DNA of 44,837 nt from JALYXS01 sp051003795 (GTDB lineage Bacteria > Acidobacteriota > Terriglobia > Bryobacterales > Bryobacteraceae): assembly GCA_051003795.1 (NCBI GenBank), contig JBPCKZ010000121.1, positions 1 through 44,837 on the forward strand, in the 5' to 3' direction. Under the pieces are notes generated by a model. It saw only the letters and a list, made by a program, of their open reading frames with translations. It searched no databases and was not told where the DNA came from. Positions 22,870-31,304 of this stretch are shown here, one piece after another. Made by a program: the position numbers and the translations under genes. The stretch's first letter is position 1; the number at the start of each line of letters is the position of its first letter.

Positions 22870-25338
22870 TTGCCTATTCACACTTTCTCTCTCAATCGGT
22901 TGCGCCGCTGGAATCTCAATTCGATCTTGCCGTTGCTTCTGGCAATCGCGATCGTACTTATGGCTCCGGCGGGCGGATTCGCGCAGAACCCTCCCGAACA
23001 GGCCGGGGGCGAAGCAAACCTCATTCTTCCAGACCTTAATCAGGTGACGTTTCTCGGCATCCAGGGCGGCACGCTTTTGACCGCGGGCCTGGGGATCTGC
23101 CTGCTGGGGCTTCTGTTCGGGCTGCTCACCTACATGCAACTCCGGGATCTGCCGGTGCATGCCACCATGCGGGAAGTTTCCGAACTGATTTGGGAAACCT
23201 GCAAAACCTACCTATACACGCAAGGCAAATTTATCGGCATCCTCGAGGTTTTGATCGCCGCGATCATCGTCTGTTACTTCGGCTATTTCCGGGATTTTTC
23301 CGCCGTGAAGGTTATCGTCATCCTGCTATTCAGCCTTGTCGGCATCGCGGGAAGTTATGGCGTCGCGTGGTACGGCATCCGCGTAAACACTTTCGCCAAT
23401 TCACGCACCGCTTTCGCGAGCCTTCGCGGCTTTCCGTTCCCTTGTTATGCGATCCCGCTGCGGGCCGGAATGAGCATCGGAATGGTGCTGATCAGTATCG
23501 AGCTATTCATCATGCTCTGCATCCTGCTGTTTATTCCGCGAGATTACGCGGGACCGTGCTTCATCGGCTTCGCGATCGGCGAGTCTCTGGGCGCGGCGGT
23601 TCTCCGGGTGGCTGGCGGGATTTTCACGAAGATCGCGGATATCGGCGCGGACCTGATGAAAATTGTTTTCAAGATCAAGGAAGACGACGCGCGCAACCCC
23701 GGCGTAATCGCGGATTGCACCGGCGACAACGCCGGCGATTCCGTGGGGCCAAGCGCCGACGGTTTCGAAACCTACGGCGTCACCGGCGTCGCGCTGATTT
23801 CGTTTATCTTGTTGGCCGTTACCAGCCCGCGCGTGCAGGTGCAATTGCTCGTGTGGATTTTCGTTATGCGCATCATGATGGTGGTTTCATCGGGCGCATC
23901 GTACTTCATTAACGAAGCGATTGCGAAAGCGCGGTACGCGAACCTGCCGAAGTTTAATTACGAAGCGCCGCTCACATTCCTGGTCTGGCTCACATCGATT
24001 GTCTCGATAGTCCTGACGTACGTCGTTTCGTACTTCGTCGTTCCCGAATTGGGCGGGGATACTTCGCTCTGGTGGAAGCTATCGACCGTGATCACGTGCG
24101 GAACGCTGGCTGGGGCTTTAATCCCGGAACTCGTAAAAGTATTCACATCCACGGAATCGCGGCATGTGCGGGAAGTTGTGACTTCTTCGCGCGAGGGCGG
24201 CGCGTCGCTGAACATTTTATCGGGCTTCGTGGCGGGAAATTTCAGCGCATTCTGGATTGGTTTTGCCATGCTGCTGCTCATGTCGGCGGCTTATGGCGTG
24301 AGCACGCTCGGCCTGGGAACGCTGATGGTCGCGCCGGCCGTGTTCGCGTTTGGTTTGGTGGCATTCGGATTCCTGGGCATGGGGCCGGTGACGATTGCCG
24401 TCGATTCTTACGGACCGGTGACGGACAACGCGCAATCGGTTTACGAGCTTTCGATGATTGAGCAGGTACCCGGCATTGAGGCGGAGATCCAGTCTAAATA
24501 TGGGTTCCAGCCGGATTTTGAGCGGGCGAAAGAGAATCTCGAGGAGAACGACGGCGCGGGCAACACATTCAAGGCGACCGCGAAACCGGTACTGATTGGG
24601 ACCGCCGTTGTTGGCGTCACGACCCTGATTTTCTCAATCATCGTGGCGCTCACCCATCGGCTGACGGATAATCTGCAAAATCTATCGATCTTGTATCCGC
24701 CATTTCTGCTTGGCTTGCTCGCGGGAGGGTCGATTATTTATTGGTTCACCGGCGCTTCCACGCAGGCGGTGACCACGGGCGCCTATCGCGCGGTCGAATT
24801 CATCAAGGCGCATATCAAGCTCGAAGGAGCCACCAAGGCTTCGGTGGCCGATAGCAAGCGTGTCGTCCAGATCTGCACGCAGTATGCGCAGAAGGGGATG
24901 TTCAATATTTTCCTGGTGGTCTTTTTCGCGACGCTCGGGTTCGCGTTCGCCGAACCCTTCCTGTTTATCGGGTATCTGATTTCCATCGCGCTATTCGGTC
25001 TGTATCAGGCGATTTTCATGGCCAACGCGGGCGGCGCGTGGGATAACGCCAAGAAAATCGTGGAAACGGAGTTGAAGCAAAAGGGCACGCCGCTACACGA
25101 CGCGACCGTGGTAGGCGACACGGTAGGCGATCCCTTCAAGGACACCTCTTCGGTGGCATTGAATCCGATTATCAAGTTCACGACGCTTTTCGGACTGCTC
25201 GCGGTGGAACTGGCCGTTTCCTTGTCGGCCCAGCGCGGCAGCCCAACGCTGGGACGAGTGCTCTCGGGAGTCTTTCTCCTTGTCGCGCTGATATTTATTT
25301 GGCGATCGTTCTACCGGATGCGCATCGAAGCCGAATAA
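22870..25338 (+). CDS. hppA: Membrane-bound proton-translocating pyrophosphatase
   Basis: About 822 residues from TTG 22870, or some ten residues fewer from the next TTG. A signal-like helix (ILPLLLAIAIVLMAPAGGFAQ) is followed by about 16 transmembrane helices. The enzyme hydrolyses PPi and pumps cations. The substrate site is recognisable: DIGADLMKIVFKIKEDDARN, then VIADCTGDNAGDSVG, and the late DTVGDPFKDTSSVALNPIIK. GNTFKA carries lysine where K+-independent H+-PPases have GNTTKA, so it is probably K+-independent. The usual GDNVGDCAGMAADLFE reads GDNAGDSVGPSADGFE here, a divergent version. Stands alone after pdeM. Confidence 0.9.
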   Translation: MPIHTFSLNRLRRWNLNSILPLLLAIAIVLMAPAGGFAQNPPEQAGGEANLILPDLNQVTFLGIQGGTLLTAGLGICLLGLLFGLLTYMQLRDLPVHATMREVSELIWETCKTYLYTQGKFIGILEVLIAAIIVCYFGYFRDFSAVKVIVILLFSLVGIAGSYGVAWYGIRVNTFANSRTAFASLRGFPFPCYAIPLRAGMSIGMVLISIELFIMLCILLFIPRDYAGPCFIGFAIGESLGAAVLRVAGGIFTKIADIGADLMKIVFKIKEDDARNPGVIADCTGDNAGDSVGPSADGFETYGVTGVALISFILLAVTSPRVQVQLLVWIFVMRIMMVVSSGASYFINEAIAKARYANLPKFNYEAPLTFLVWLTSIVSIVLTYVVSYFVVPELGGDTSLWWKLSTVITCGTLAGALIPELVKVFTSTESRHVREVVTSSREGGASLNILSGFVAGNFSAFWIGFAMLLLMSAAYGVSTLGLGTLMVAPAVFAFGLVAFGFLGMGPVTIAVDSYGPVTDNAQSVYELSMIEQVPGIEAEIQSKYGFQPDFERAKENLEENDGAGNTFKATAKPVLIGTAVVGVTTLIFSIIVALTHRLTDNLQNLSILYPPFLLGLLAGGSIIYWFTGASTQAVTTGAYRAVEFIKAHIKLEGATKASVADSKRVVQICTQYAQKGMFNIFLVVFFATLGFAFAEPFLFIGYLISIALFGLYQAIFMANAGGAWDNAKKIVETELKQKGTPLHDATVVGDTVGDPFKDTSSVALNPIIKFTTLFGLLAVELAVSLSAQRGSPTLGRVLSGVFLLVALIFIWRSFYRMRIEAE

Positions 25339-25339
25339 T

Positions 25340-25759
25340 TTACCGTCTCAATGCCTTCTCTATCCGGCCGATGAGCGAGCGGAGCGCATCGCGGTCCGTG
25401 CGATCCCAATCCACTACGGTGAAATAGCGGTCGGTGTAGAACGTAACGGTGTTCGCGGCGGGCCGCCACTTCTGCACCAGATCGAGGGCCGCCGGACCGG
25501 TGCGTAACTCGTAAATCTGAAGATGCACCGTGGCGGGGCCGTCATACCGCGCCTTCCACCATTTCCGCAAACCGGTCCGGCGAACCGGATCGGGAGCCGA
25601 ATGGAGGGGCGCTTCTTGCAGCGACGCGAGATGCCACCCGCCAGCAATCGTTTCGGGAAGCGCCGGAAATTCAGCTTCCGTTTTCGTGCAGGACCCGAGA
25701 AACAGTAAACTGATGAAGACCGCGTTGAAAACAGCGGCGAAAATAGCCTGTCGGCTCAT
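25340..25759 (-). CDS. Putative lipoprotein
   Basis: 139 residues from ATG 25759 (MSRQAIFAAVFNAVFISLLF). The hydrophobic N-terminus ends in LFLGSC, a lipobox, so the mature protein should be anchored by Cys. The rest (ALPETIAGGWHLASLQEAPL, VHLQIYELRTGPAALDLVQK, RYFTVVDWDRTDRDALRSLIG) resembles small periplasmic proteins of unknown function in Acidobacteriota (DUF6599-like, from memory). Its start codon overlaps that of the divergent PGI-like gene within a CATG palindrome. The longer frame to 25978 is an antisense reading of that gene. Confidence 0.65.
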   Translation of the reverse strand: MSRQAIFAAVFNAVFISLLFLGSCTKTEAEFPALPETIAGGWHLASLQEAPLHSAPDPVRRTGLRKWWKARYDGPATVHLQIYELRTGPAALDLVQKWRPAANTVTFYTDRYFTVVDWDRTDRDALRSLIGRIEKALRR

Positions 25760-27575
25760 GTCACTTTCAATTCTGAACGATTCCCAGCGGGAATCCTCGC
25801 AAAAACTTTTCGAACGGTTCACAACGGAAAATGTACTCGAACGTCTGATGGCTCTTGATCGACGCGCTCGCGAGGAAGGTCTTGATCGCCTCGATCCCCC
25901 AAGCGATCCGCTGATCCCGATCGGCATGGAGATCGACGGCTCCGGGCGCGTGACAAAAAATTCGCTCGGCGTTTTCAACCTGAGTTGGCAGGCTCAAGAT
26001 CATCCCGAGTGGGCCGATCGAGTAGCCGCCGAAGCCGCCGCTCTCAATCGGGAAATTTTCGAAGCGCACGGCGTGCCGCTTCGCTTTCTCATCTGGGCCG
26101 GGATGGGCGGCTCCATCGAGGACAAGTCGATGTACAACGCGGTGGGCCTGCTCAGAGGCGGCCCGCGCGTGTATGCGCTCGATTCGACGGACCCGGCGAA
26201 GCTGAAAGCGGTCGTTCACGACATTCAGGAACGCTCCGGACTTTCCATGCCGGAGATTCTCAAATCGACGCTCGTGGTGGGCATGGCAATGGGCATGACT
26301 TCCCATGAGCCGGTCGTCAATTTGGAAAAACTCGCCGCGCTTTATGAGAAGAACCACGTCGATGGCGCCGCCAATTTCGTTTACATGACCATGCCGGGTT
26401 CGGCGCTCGATCGATTTGCCGGTCCGCGCGGATACCGCCGCATCCCGTTGCAGTTGGACGAAGGAAATTCGACCGCCGGACGCCATAGCGCGCCATTGAC
26501 GCGCGGCAGCCTGATCCCGTTGGCGCTCGCCGGCGTGGATCTGAAGAGTTGGATTGCCGCGACATTCCTATCCGAGGAAGATATTCAGACCGCATGGAAA
26601 TTGGCTGCGTTCCTGCAAGCGCAGGCGCTGCAAGGGCGCGACAAATTGACGCTGCTACTGCCGAAATCGTGGGCCGGCGCGGGTCTTTGGACCAAGCAGG
26701 ATTTCGAGGAGAGCTTGGGCAAGAGCGAAGAGATCGGCATCAAAGTCGTGATTCACGAGAAGGTGAAAGTAAGGTATCACCGGCGTGCAAGCGATCCGAA
26801 ACAGGATCGCGTGTTCCTCGCCGCGCAGTTGAAAGGCGAGCCGCATCCCGAAGCCGAGGGCATCACGGCTTTGCGCCACGCGCGCTATCCGATCGCGATT
26901 CTGACCCTGCCCGCGACCGCTCCGCTCTCTCGCTACATGCAATTGATTCACTACACGGTGTTCGGGCTCGCGTACCTGCGAAACATGAATTTCGTGACGC
27001 AGCCCGGCGTGGAACTTTACAAGGCGATCGCCTCGGAGGTGTTCGAAGAGGCGAAGCAGGCGGGCGGGACCCGGAACACGGCGGCATGGAAGGCGCTGCT
27101 TCAGGAGCAAAAGAAGCGCGCGCCCGAGCGCTATGCCGCGGAGTTGAAGAAACTGGCCTCCGCGCGCGAGGTCGAGTACGGCGAGTTAACGTTTTTTGGC
27201 GATCTGCGATACGGCGAAGAGGGAAGGAACATGCGGAAGTCGCTGGAGCGCGCGGCGGACCGGGTGTTCCGATCGCGCTTGAAAATGCCCGTCGATATCT
27301 ACGAGGGCCCCGCGATGAACCACTCGTATCACGAGATGATCATCGGGCACGGCAAGTGTTTCTCGACGATTCTGATATCGGAGAAGCAGTCGCGCTTTCC
27401 AGCCGCCGGTTACGAGCCGGATTATCATATGGCGCAATTCCTGGCGACCAAGATGGCGCTAGAGCGAAAGGGGCGGCACGTCGTCGCACTGGTGGTAAAA
27501 GATTTGACCGAGGGATCTCTGTTGAAGCTCGACGAATTTTTCCGCGAGGCGGCGGCCAAGCTTGTCGAAATTTAA
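25758..27575 (+). CDS. Glucose-6-phosphate isomerase-like SIS protein
   Basis: 605 residues from ATG 25758 (SLSILNDSQRESSQKLFERF). SIS-fold segments: FLIWAGMGGSIEDKSMY, ALDSTDPAKLKAVVHDIQ and KSTLVVGMAMGMTSHEPVV. Then LPKSWAGAGLWTKQDFEESLG and, late, GYEPDYHMAQFLATKMALERKG. The arrangement matches the isomerase part of bifunctional transaldolase/phosphoglucose isomerase proteins, here as a single-domain protein without a transaldolase half. It probably interconverts glucose-6-P and fructose-6-P, but the classical PGI signatures are not obvious and the substrate is inferred. The start is uncertain because no clear ribosome site precedes it. Confidence 0.75.
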   Translation: MSLSILNDSQRESSQKLFERFTTENVLERLMALDRRAREEGLDRLDPPSDPLIPIGMEIDGSGRVTKNSLGVFNLSWQAQDHPEWADRVAAEAAALNREIFEAHGVPLRFLIWAGMGGSIEDKSMYNAVGLLRGGPRVYALDSTDPAKLKAVVHDIQERSGLSMPEILKSTLVVGMAMGMTSHEPVVNLEKLAALYEKNHVDGAANFVYMTMPGSALDRFAGPRGYRRIPLQLDEGNSTAGRHSAPLTRGSLIPLALAGVDLKSWIAATFLSEEDIQTAWKLAAFLQAQALQGRDKLTLLLPKSWAGAGLWTKQDFEESLGKSEEIGIKVVIHEKVKVRYHRRASDPKQDRVFLAAQLKGEPHPEAEGITALRHARYPIAILTLPATAPLSRYMQLIHYTVFGLAYLRNMNFVTQPGVELYKAIASEVFEEAKQAGGTRNTAAWKALLQEQKKRAPERYAAELKKLASAREVEYGELTFFGDLRYGEEGRNMRKSLERAADRVFRSRLKMPVDIYEGPAMNHSYHEMIIGHGKCFSTILISEKQSRFPAAGYEPDYHMAQFLATKMALERKGRHVVALVVKDLTEGSLLKLDEFFREAAAKLVEI

Positions 27576-27702
27576 GCCGGCGCGTCCCAAAGCCGCGAAA
27601 ACTCCCCAAATCCGCGCGGGGTTACCCTGCGTGGTGCTGGTCATTCTCGCGATGATTTTTATAATGGCTCTGCTTTTCCTGGTGATGAAAAATGCGTCCT
27701 GA
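27562..27702 (+). CDS. Small single-pass membrane protein
   Basis: A 46-residue frame from TTG 27562, which overlaps the end of the PGI-like gene by 14 bases and the start of rph by 11 bases. It has a basic N-terminus (SKFKPARPKAAKTPQIRAG) and one hydrophobic helix (VVLVILAMIFIMALLFLVM). The coupling on both sides and the clear positive-inside topology argue that it is translated. From memory, a similar small gene precedes rph in other Acidobacteriota. Function unknown. Confidence 0.55.
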   Translation: MSKFKPARPKAAKTPQIRAGLPCVVLVILAMIFIMALLFLVMKNAS

Positions 27703-28411
27703 CAACCGGAGCGCCGATCAAATGCGCCCCGTCGAGATTGTGACCGGATACTTGCAAACGGCTGAAGGGTCGGCGCTCATCAGCGTTGGCAACACGCGTG
27801 TGCTTTGCACTGCATCGGTGGAAGATGGCGTTCCGCAATTCTTGCGAGGCAGCGGCAAGGGGTGGGTGACGGCGGAGTACTCCATGCTGCCGAGAGCCAC
27901 CAACAAGCGGACGCCGCGCGAGGTAAATAAGGGCAAGCCGTCGGGTCGCACGCACGAGATCCAAAGGCTGATTGGGCGCTCGATGCGCGCGGTCGTGGAT
28001 CTGGCCGCGCTGGGCGAGCGCAGCATACTGCTCGATTGCGACGTCTTGCAAGCCGATGGCGGAACGCGCACGGCTTCGATCACGGGAGCTTTCGTGGCGC
28101 TGGGCATCGCGTTGCGGGACATGGTGAAGTTCAAGACGCTGAAGCGCAATCCATTGACGGATTACGTCGCCGCCACCAGCGTCGGAATGCTCCGGGACGA
28201 GTACCTGATGGACCTCTGCTACGAGGAAGACTCGCGCGCGGACGTGGATATGAACGTGGTGATGACGGGAGCGGGAAAATTCGTCGAACTACAGGCCACG
28301 GCGGAACAAAAGGCGTTCGACGACGAGCAGATGGCGGCCATGCTTTCGCTGGCGCGCGCGGGCATCGGCGACTTGGTGCGGTTGCAGAAAGAGCATATTC
28401 AACTGGGTTGA
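27692..28411 (+). CDS. rph: Ribonuclease PH
   Basis: 239 residues, the full family length. RNase PH trims tRNA 3' ends phosphorolytically. Motifs: MRPVEIVTGYLQTAEGSALI, VLCTASVEDGVP, GWVTAEYSMLPRAT, then the RNA-binding GRTHEIQRLIGRSMRAVVDL and the phosphate/metal-site LDCDVLQADGGTRTASITGA. The C-terminus has DEYLMDLCYEEDSRADVDMN. It is followed 9 bases later by the ITPase gene, the common rph-rdgB pair. Confidence 0.95.
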   Translation: MRPDNRSADQMRPVEIVTGYLQTAEGSALISVGNTRVLCTASVEDGVPQFLRGSGKGWVTAEYSMLPRATNKRTPREVNKGKPSGRTHEIQRLIGRSMRAVVDLAALGERSILLDCDVLQADGGTRTASITGAFVALGIALRDMVKFKTLKRNPLTDYVAATSVGMLRDEYLMDLCYEEDSRADVDMNVVMTGAGKFVELQATAEQKAFDDEQMAAMLSLARAGIGDLVRLQKEHIQLG

Positions 28412-28420
28412 TCGATTGGC

Positions 28421-29005
28421 GTGATGCTTTACTGCGCGACCGGGAACGCCGGCAAGTTGCGGGAGTTCCGCCTGGCTGGCCTTCCGTTGAAGCCGCTGCC
28501 GCGAATGGCATCTCTGCCGGCCTGCGAGGAGACGGGCGATACCTTCGAAGCGAATGCGATTTTAAAGGCCAAGTATTACGGCCAGCATGCCGATGGCCTC
28601 TTATTCGCGGACGATTCGGGGCTGGAGGTAGACGCGCTTGGCGGCGCGCCGGGAATCTACTCGGCGCGCTACGCGCGCGCGGGGGCCACGGATAGCGAAA
28701 ACAATGCGCTGCTGGTGAAGAATTTGGAAAACGTGGCGGACCGCAACGCGAAGTTCGTGTGCGTAATCGCATTGGCGGATCGCGGACGCTTGGTGGGAAC
28801 CTTTCGCGGCGAGGTCGCGGGCAAGATCCTGCATGAGTCGCGTGGTTCGGAAGGATTCGGATACGATCCGCTTTTTTACTACGAGAAGTTTGGGTGTTCG
28901 TTCGGGGAAGTTGCGATGGAGCGGAAGTTTGGCGTGAGCCATCGGGGCGAGGCGCTCGGAAAGATGGCCGCGTATCTCAAACGGCACTTTTCAAGCGCCC
29001 CGTAG
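28421..29005 (+). CDS. rdgB: XTP/dITP diphosphatase (RdgB/HAM1 family)
   Basis: 194 residues from the ORF start at 28421 (GTG) or the adjacent ATG. It hydrolyses deaminated purine nucleotides to keep them out of DNA. Motifs: YCATGNAGKLREF at the start, ETGDTFEANAILKAKYY, LFADDSGLEVDALGGAPGIYSA, and the later RGSEGFGYDPLFY and GVSHRGEALGKM. These are the SHR and FGYDP signatures of the family. It forms an operon with rph. Confidence 0.94.
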   Translation: MMLYCATGNAGKLREFRLAGLPLKPLPRMASLPACEETGDTFEANAILKAKYYGQHADGLLFADDSGLEVDALGGAPGIYSARYARAGATDSENNALLVKNLENVADRNAKFVCVIALADRGRLVGTFRGEVAGKILHESRGSEGFGYDPLFYYEKFGCSFGEVAMERKFGVSHRGEALGKMAAYLKRHFSSAP

Positions 29006-29011
29006 CGGTAC

Positions 29012-29332
29012 TTATTGATTTGCGCCGTCGTGCTTTTTGTTGTAGATCTGCTGGCTGACTTTGTTCTGCTGCCGATTGATGCGTTTCTTCTCGGCCGCGG
29101 TCAGCTTACCGCCGTTCGCTTTGCGGTCGTTCCGGACCTCGCGATTGATCTTGTGATCTTTCTTCTCGAGCTTGACCGTTTCGTTCGGGGTCAACGTCCC
29201 GTTTTCGACACCTTGGCCGATGCGCTGCTGCTGGCGCTCGTCGCGCGTCTGAATTTTGCCTTCGTTCTGAGCGAAGACTCCGGGGAGCGTCATTGCGCTG
29301 AGTACTACCGCGCTGAGTAAGAACCGTTTCAT
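29012..29332 (-). CDS. Small secreted basic/polar protein
   Basis: 106 residues with a signal peptide (MKRFLLSAVVLSAMTLPGVFA). The mature part is highly charged and helical, with little hydrophobic core (TRDERQQQRIGQGVENGTLT, PNETVKLEKKDHKINREVRN, LTAAEKKRINRQQNKVSQQI). It resembles small periplasmic helical-hairpin proteins annotated as hypothetical in Acidobacteriota. Function unknown. It converges on rdgB with 6 bases between the stops. Confidence 0.7.
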   Translation of the reverse strand: MKRFLLSAVVLSAMTLPGVFAQNEGKIQTRDERQQQRIGQGVENGTLTPNETVKLEKKDHKINREVRNDRKANGGKLTAAEKKRINRQQNKVSQQIYNKKHDGANQ

Positions 29333-29431
29333 GTTTGTTTCTCCTTTAGAATTCGTCCTGCTTACATCTACACAAACGCGCCGGGAGCGTTGGAGTTGTC
29401 ATTAAACCTCGCTCATTATCCACTGGCCCGA

Positions 29432-29959
29432 TTAGACGCGCGGGAATGAGGGATGCCGTTTGATCTCGTCGATCTGGGCGGCGTGGCGCTCGGCATGGGA
29501 TCCGATCAGCAACAGCCACTGATATCCATCGAGCATCTGAAGCGCGAAGTGCGGATCTTGATTCGCGCGGACGTCGGCGGTCGTCAAGGCAACATAGTCG
29601 ATCACGCGATTTCGCAAGGCGATGAAATTTCGCGCGAACTCTTCAGGCTTGGCATGCAGGCTGGCCGGGCGCAAAGGTTCGGGAGCGGTTGCCCTGTGTT
29701 TCCGGCCGCGAACGGCGCGCAGAATGAAATCGTCCGTTCGATCGACGGCCTTTGCGGGACGGTCGTGCGGCCCCGTGAGTCGCGCAAAAATCGACGCTTC
29801 GGTCAACTCCACGTGTCCGGCGCAATGGGCGATCGACCATACATCGGGCTCAGGTTCGAAATGCCATTGCGCGGCGGATAATCCCGCAACTGCGTCCAGC
29901 AGAAGGGTTCGGGTTCGGGCCAGGTGATCGAGGAGGAATCGACGTTCTTCACTTGTCAT
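29432..29959 (-). CDS. DinB-like superfamily protein
   Basis: 175 residues. A four-helix bundle with the usual metal-ligand histidines: IAHCAGHVELTE near residue 45 and SHAERHAAQIDEI near 155. The typical QWHFEPEPDVWSIAH segment precedes the first. DinB/YfiT proteins bind a divalent metal; many are thiol-dependent transferases, but no substrate can be assigned. It stands alone upstream of the divergent sugar gene cluster. Confidence 0.85.
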   Translation of the reverse strand: MTSEERRFLLDHLARTRTLLLDAVAGLSAAQWHFEPEPDVWSIAHCAGHVELTEASIFARLTGPHDRPAKAVDRTDDFILRAVRGRKHRATAPEPLRPASLHAKPEEFARNFIALRNRVIDYVALTTADVRANQDPHFALQMLDGYQWLLLIGSHAERHAAQIDEIKRHPSFPRV

Positions 29960-30141
29960 ATCGCCTTCTTTGGCGGGCGTGGAGACGGCCAGCCATCACC
30001 CGAGTCCGAATTATCGTTCGACGTGCCATTTTTCACATACAAAAAAATTCGGCTTCGTATTTTCAGGCTCGGTAAGTGCGGTCCGTAACAAAGGCACTTG
30101 ACTTTCGAGTGACTTGCGTCCCGTTCTATGACAATCATTAA

Positions 30142-30161
30142 AAGGATTGTAGTAGATCCTT
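30142..30161. promoter_or_regulatory. Small inverted repeat before the carbohydrate operon
   Basis: AAGGAT (30142-30147) and ATCCTT (30156-30161) flank 8 bases, ending 24 bases before the first start codon of the operon. It could be an operator or a 5' leader hairpin. The 226-base region between the DinB gene and the operon is relatively AT-rich and is the only plausible place for the operon's main promoter. Confidence 0.25.
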
Positions 30162-30185
30162 AACTCGGCTTTACCGACTATCCCG

Positions 30186-31304
30186 ATGAGAAAACACCTG
30201 CTGATTACGGGCGGCGCAGGTTTTATAGGCTCCCACGTCGCCGCGGAAATGCTCCGCAACGGATATCGGATTCGGGTTCTCGATAATCTGTCCCCTCAAG
30301 TTCACGGAGCGGAGCGCAAGCGTCCGGACTACCTGAACCGCGATGTCGATCTTATAATAGGCGACATTCGCGATCCCGCGAGCGTGGATCGCGCTCTCGA
30401 CGGCATCGACTCGGTTTATCACTTTGTCGCCGCGGTTGGTGTCGGGCAGAGCATGTATCGGATTGCGGAGTACACCAGCATTAATAACTTAGGTACCGCG
30501 GTTCTATTGGAAGCTCTGGTCAAGCGTCGGGTGGAAAGGTTGATTGTCGCGTCGAGCATGAGTGTTTACGGCGAGGGTCTCTACAAAGACTCATCCGGAA
30601 CCATCCGCGCCGCCGCCGAACGAACCCAAGAGCAATTGCGGCTAGGCGATTGGGAAGTTCGCGACGAACGCGGCGAGCCGCTTACTCCATTGCCCACTCC
30701 CGAAAGCAAACCTATTTCGCTCTCTTCCGTCTATGCGCTTTCGAAATACGACCAGGAGCGGATGTGCCTGATGGTGGGGCGCGCTTATGGTATCGATACC
30801 GTTGCATTGCGCTTCTTCAATGTTTATGGGCCCAACCAGGCGCTCTCAAATCCGTATACCGGCGTGCTCAGTAATTTCGCCTCGCGCCTGCTCAACGGCA
30901 AGCCGCCGCTGATCTTCGAGGACGGCAAACAGAAGCGCGATCTAATCGATGTTCGAGATGTCGCGCGCGCGTGCAAACTGGCGCTCGAAGTTCCCGGAAC
31001 TGCTTTTCAGGTGATGAACATCGCGACCGGGCGCCCTCTGACGATTTCCGAAATTGCCGCGCGCATGGCGCGGTTGCTTGGCAAACCGCGCTTGCAGCCC
31101 GAGATCAAGGGCAAGTACCGCTCGGGCGACATCCGGCACTGTTACGCGGATATCGCGCTCGCCGGGAGCATCCTGGGTTTTGAGCCGGCGGTGACGCTCG
31201 AAGACGGCATCGAGAATCTGGCGGCGTGGCTGGACGGGCAGGTCGCCATCGATCGCGGGGTCGAGGCGCGGGCCGAACTCGCGGCACGCGGCTTGATGGT
31301 ATGA
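30186..31304 (+). CDS. NAD-dependent sugar epimerase/dehydratase (extended SDR)
   Basis: 372 residues. The Rossmann motif ITGGAGFIGSH is at residues 7-17, with VLDNLSPQVHG after beta 2. The active-site YALSK (YxxxK) lies in SLSSVYALSKYDQERM, and SSMSVYGEG carries the catalytic Ser/Thr region. FFNVYGPNQALSNPYTGVLS and DGKQKRDLIDVRDVARA are typical of UDP-glucose/glucuronate 4-epimerases and related dehydratases. Substrate not determinable. It is the first gene of the cluster and overlaps the next by ATGA. Confidence 0.85.
   Translation: MRKHLLITGGAGFIGSHVAAEMLRNGYRIRVLDNLSPQVHGAERKRPDYLNRDVDLIIGDIRDPASVDRALDGIDSVYHFVAAVGVGQSMYRIAEYTSINNLGTAVLLEALVKRRVERLIVASSMSVYGEGLYKDSSGTIRAAAERTQEQLRLGDWEVRDERGEPLTPLPTPESKPISLSSVYALSKYDQERMCLMVGRAYGIDTVALRFFNVYGPNQALSNPYTGVLSNFASRLLNGKPPLIFEDGKQKRDLIDVRDVARACKLALEVPGTAFQVMNIATGRPLTISEIAARMARLLGKPRLQPEIKGKYRSGDIRHCYADIALAGSILGFEPAVTLEDGIENLAAWLDGQVAIDRGVEARAELAARGLMV

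Noticed and set aside
22165..23160. 331-codon reverse frame opposite pdeM and hppA
   Set aside because: It spans two clearly real forward genes and its sequence is low-complexity and charged.
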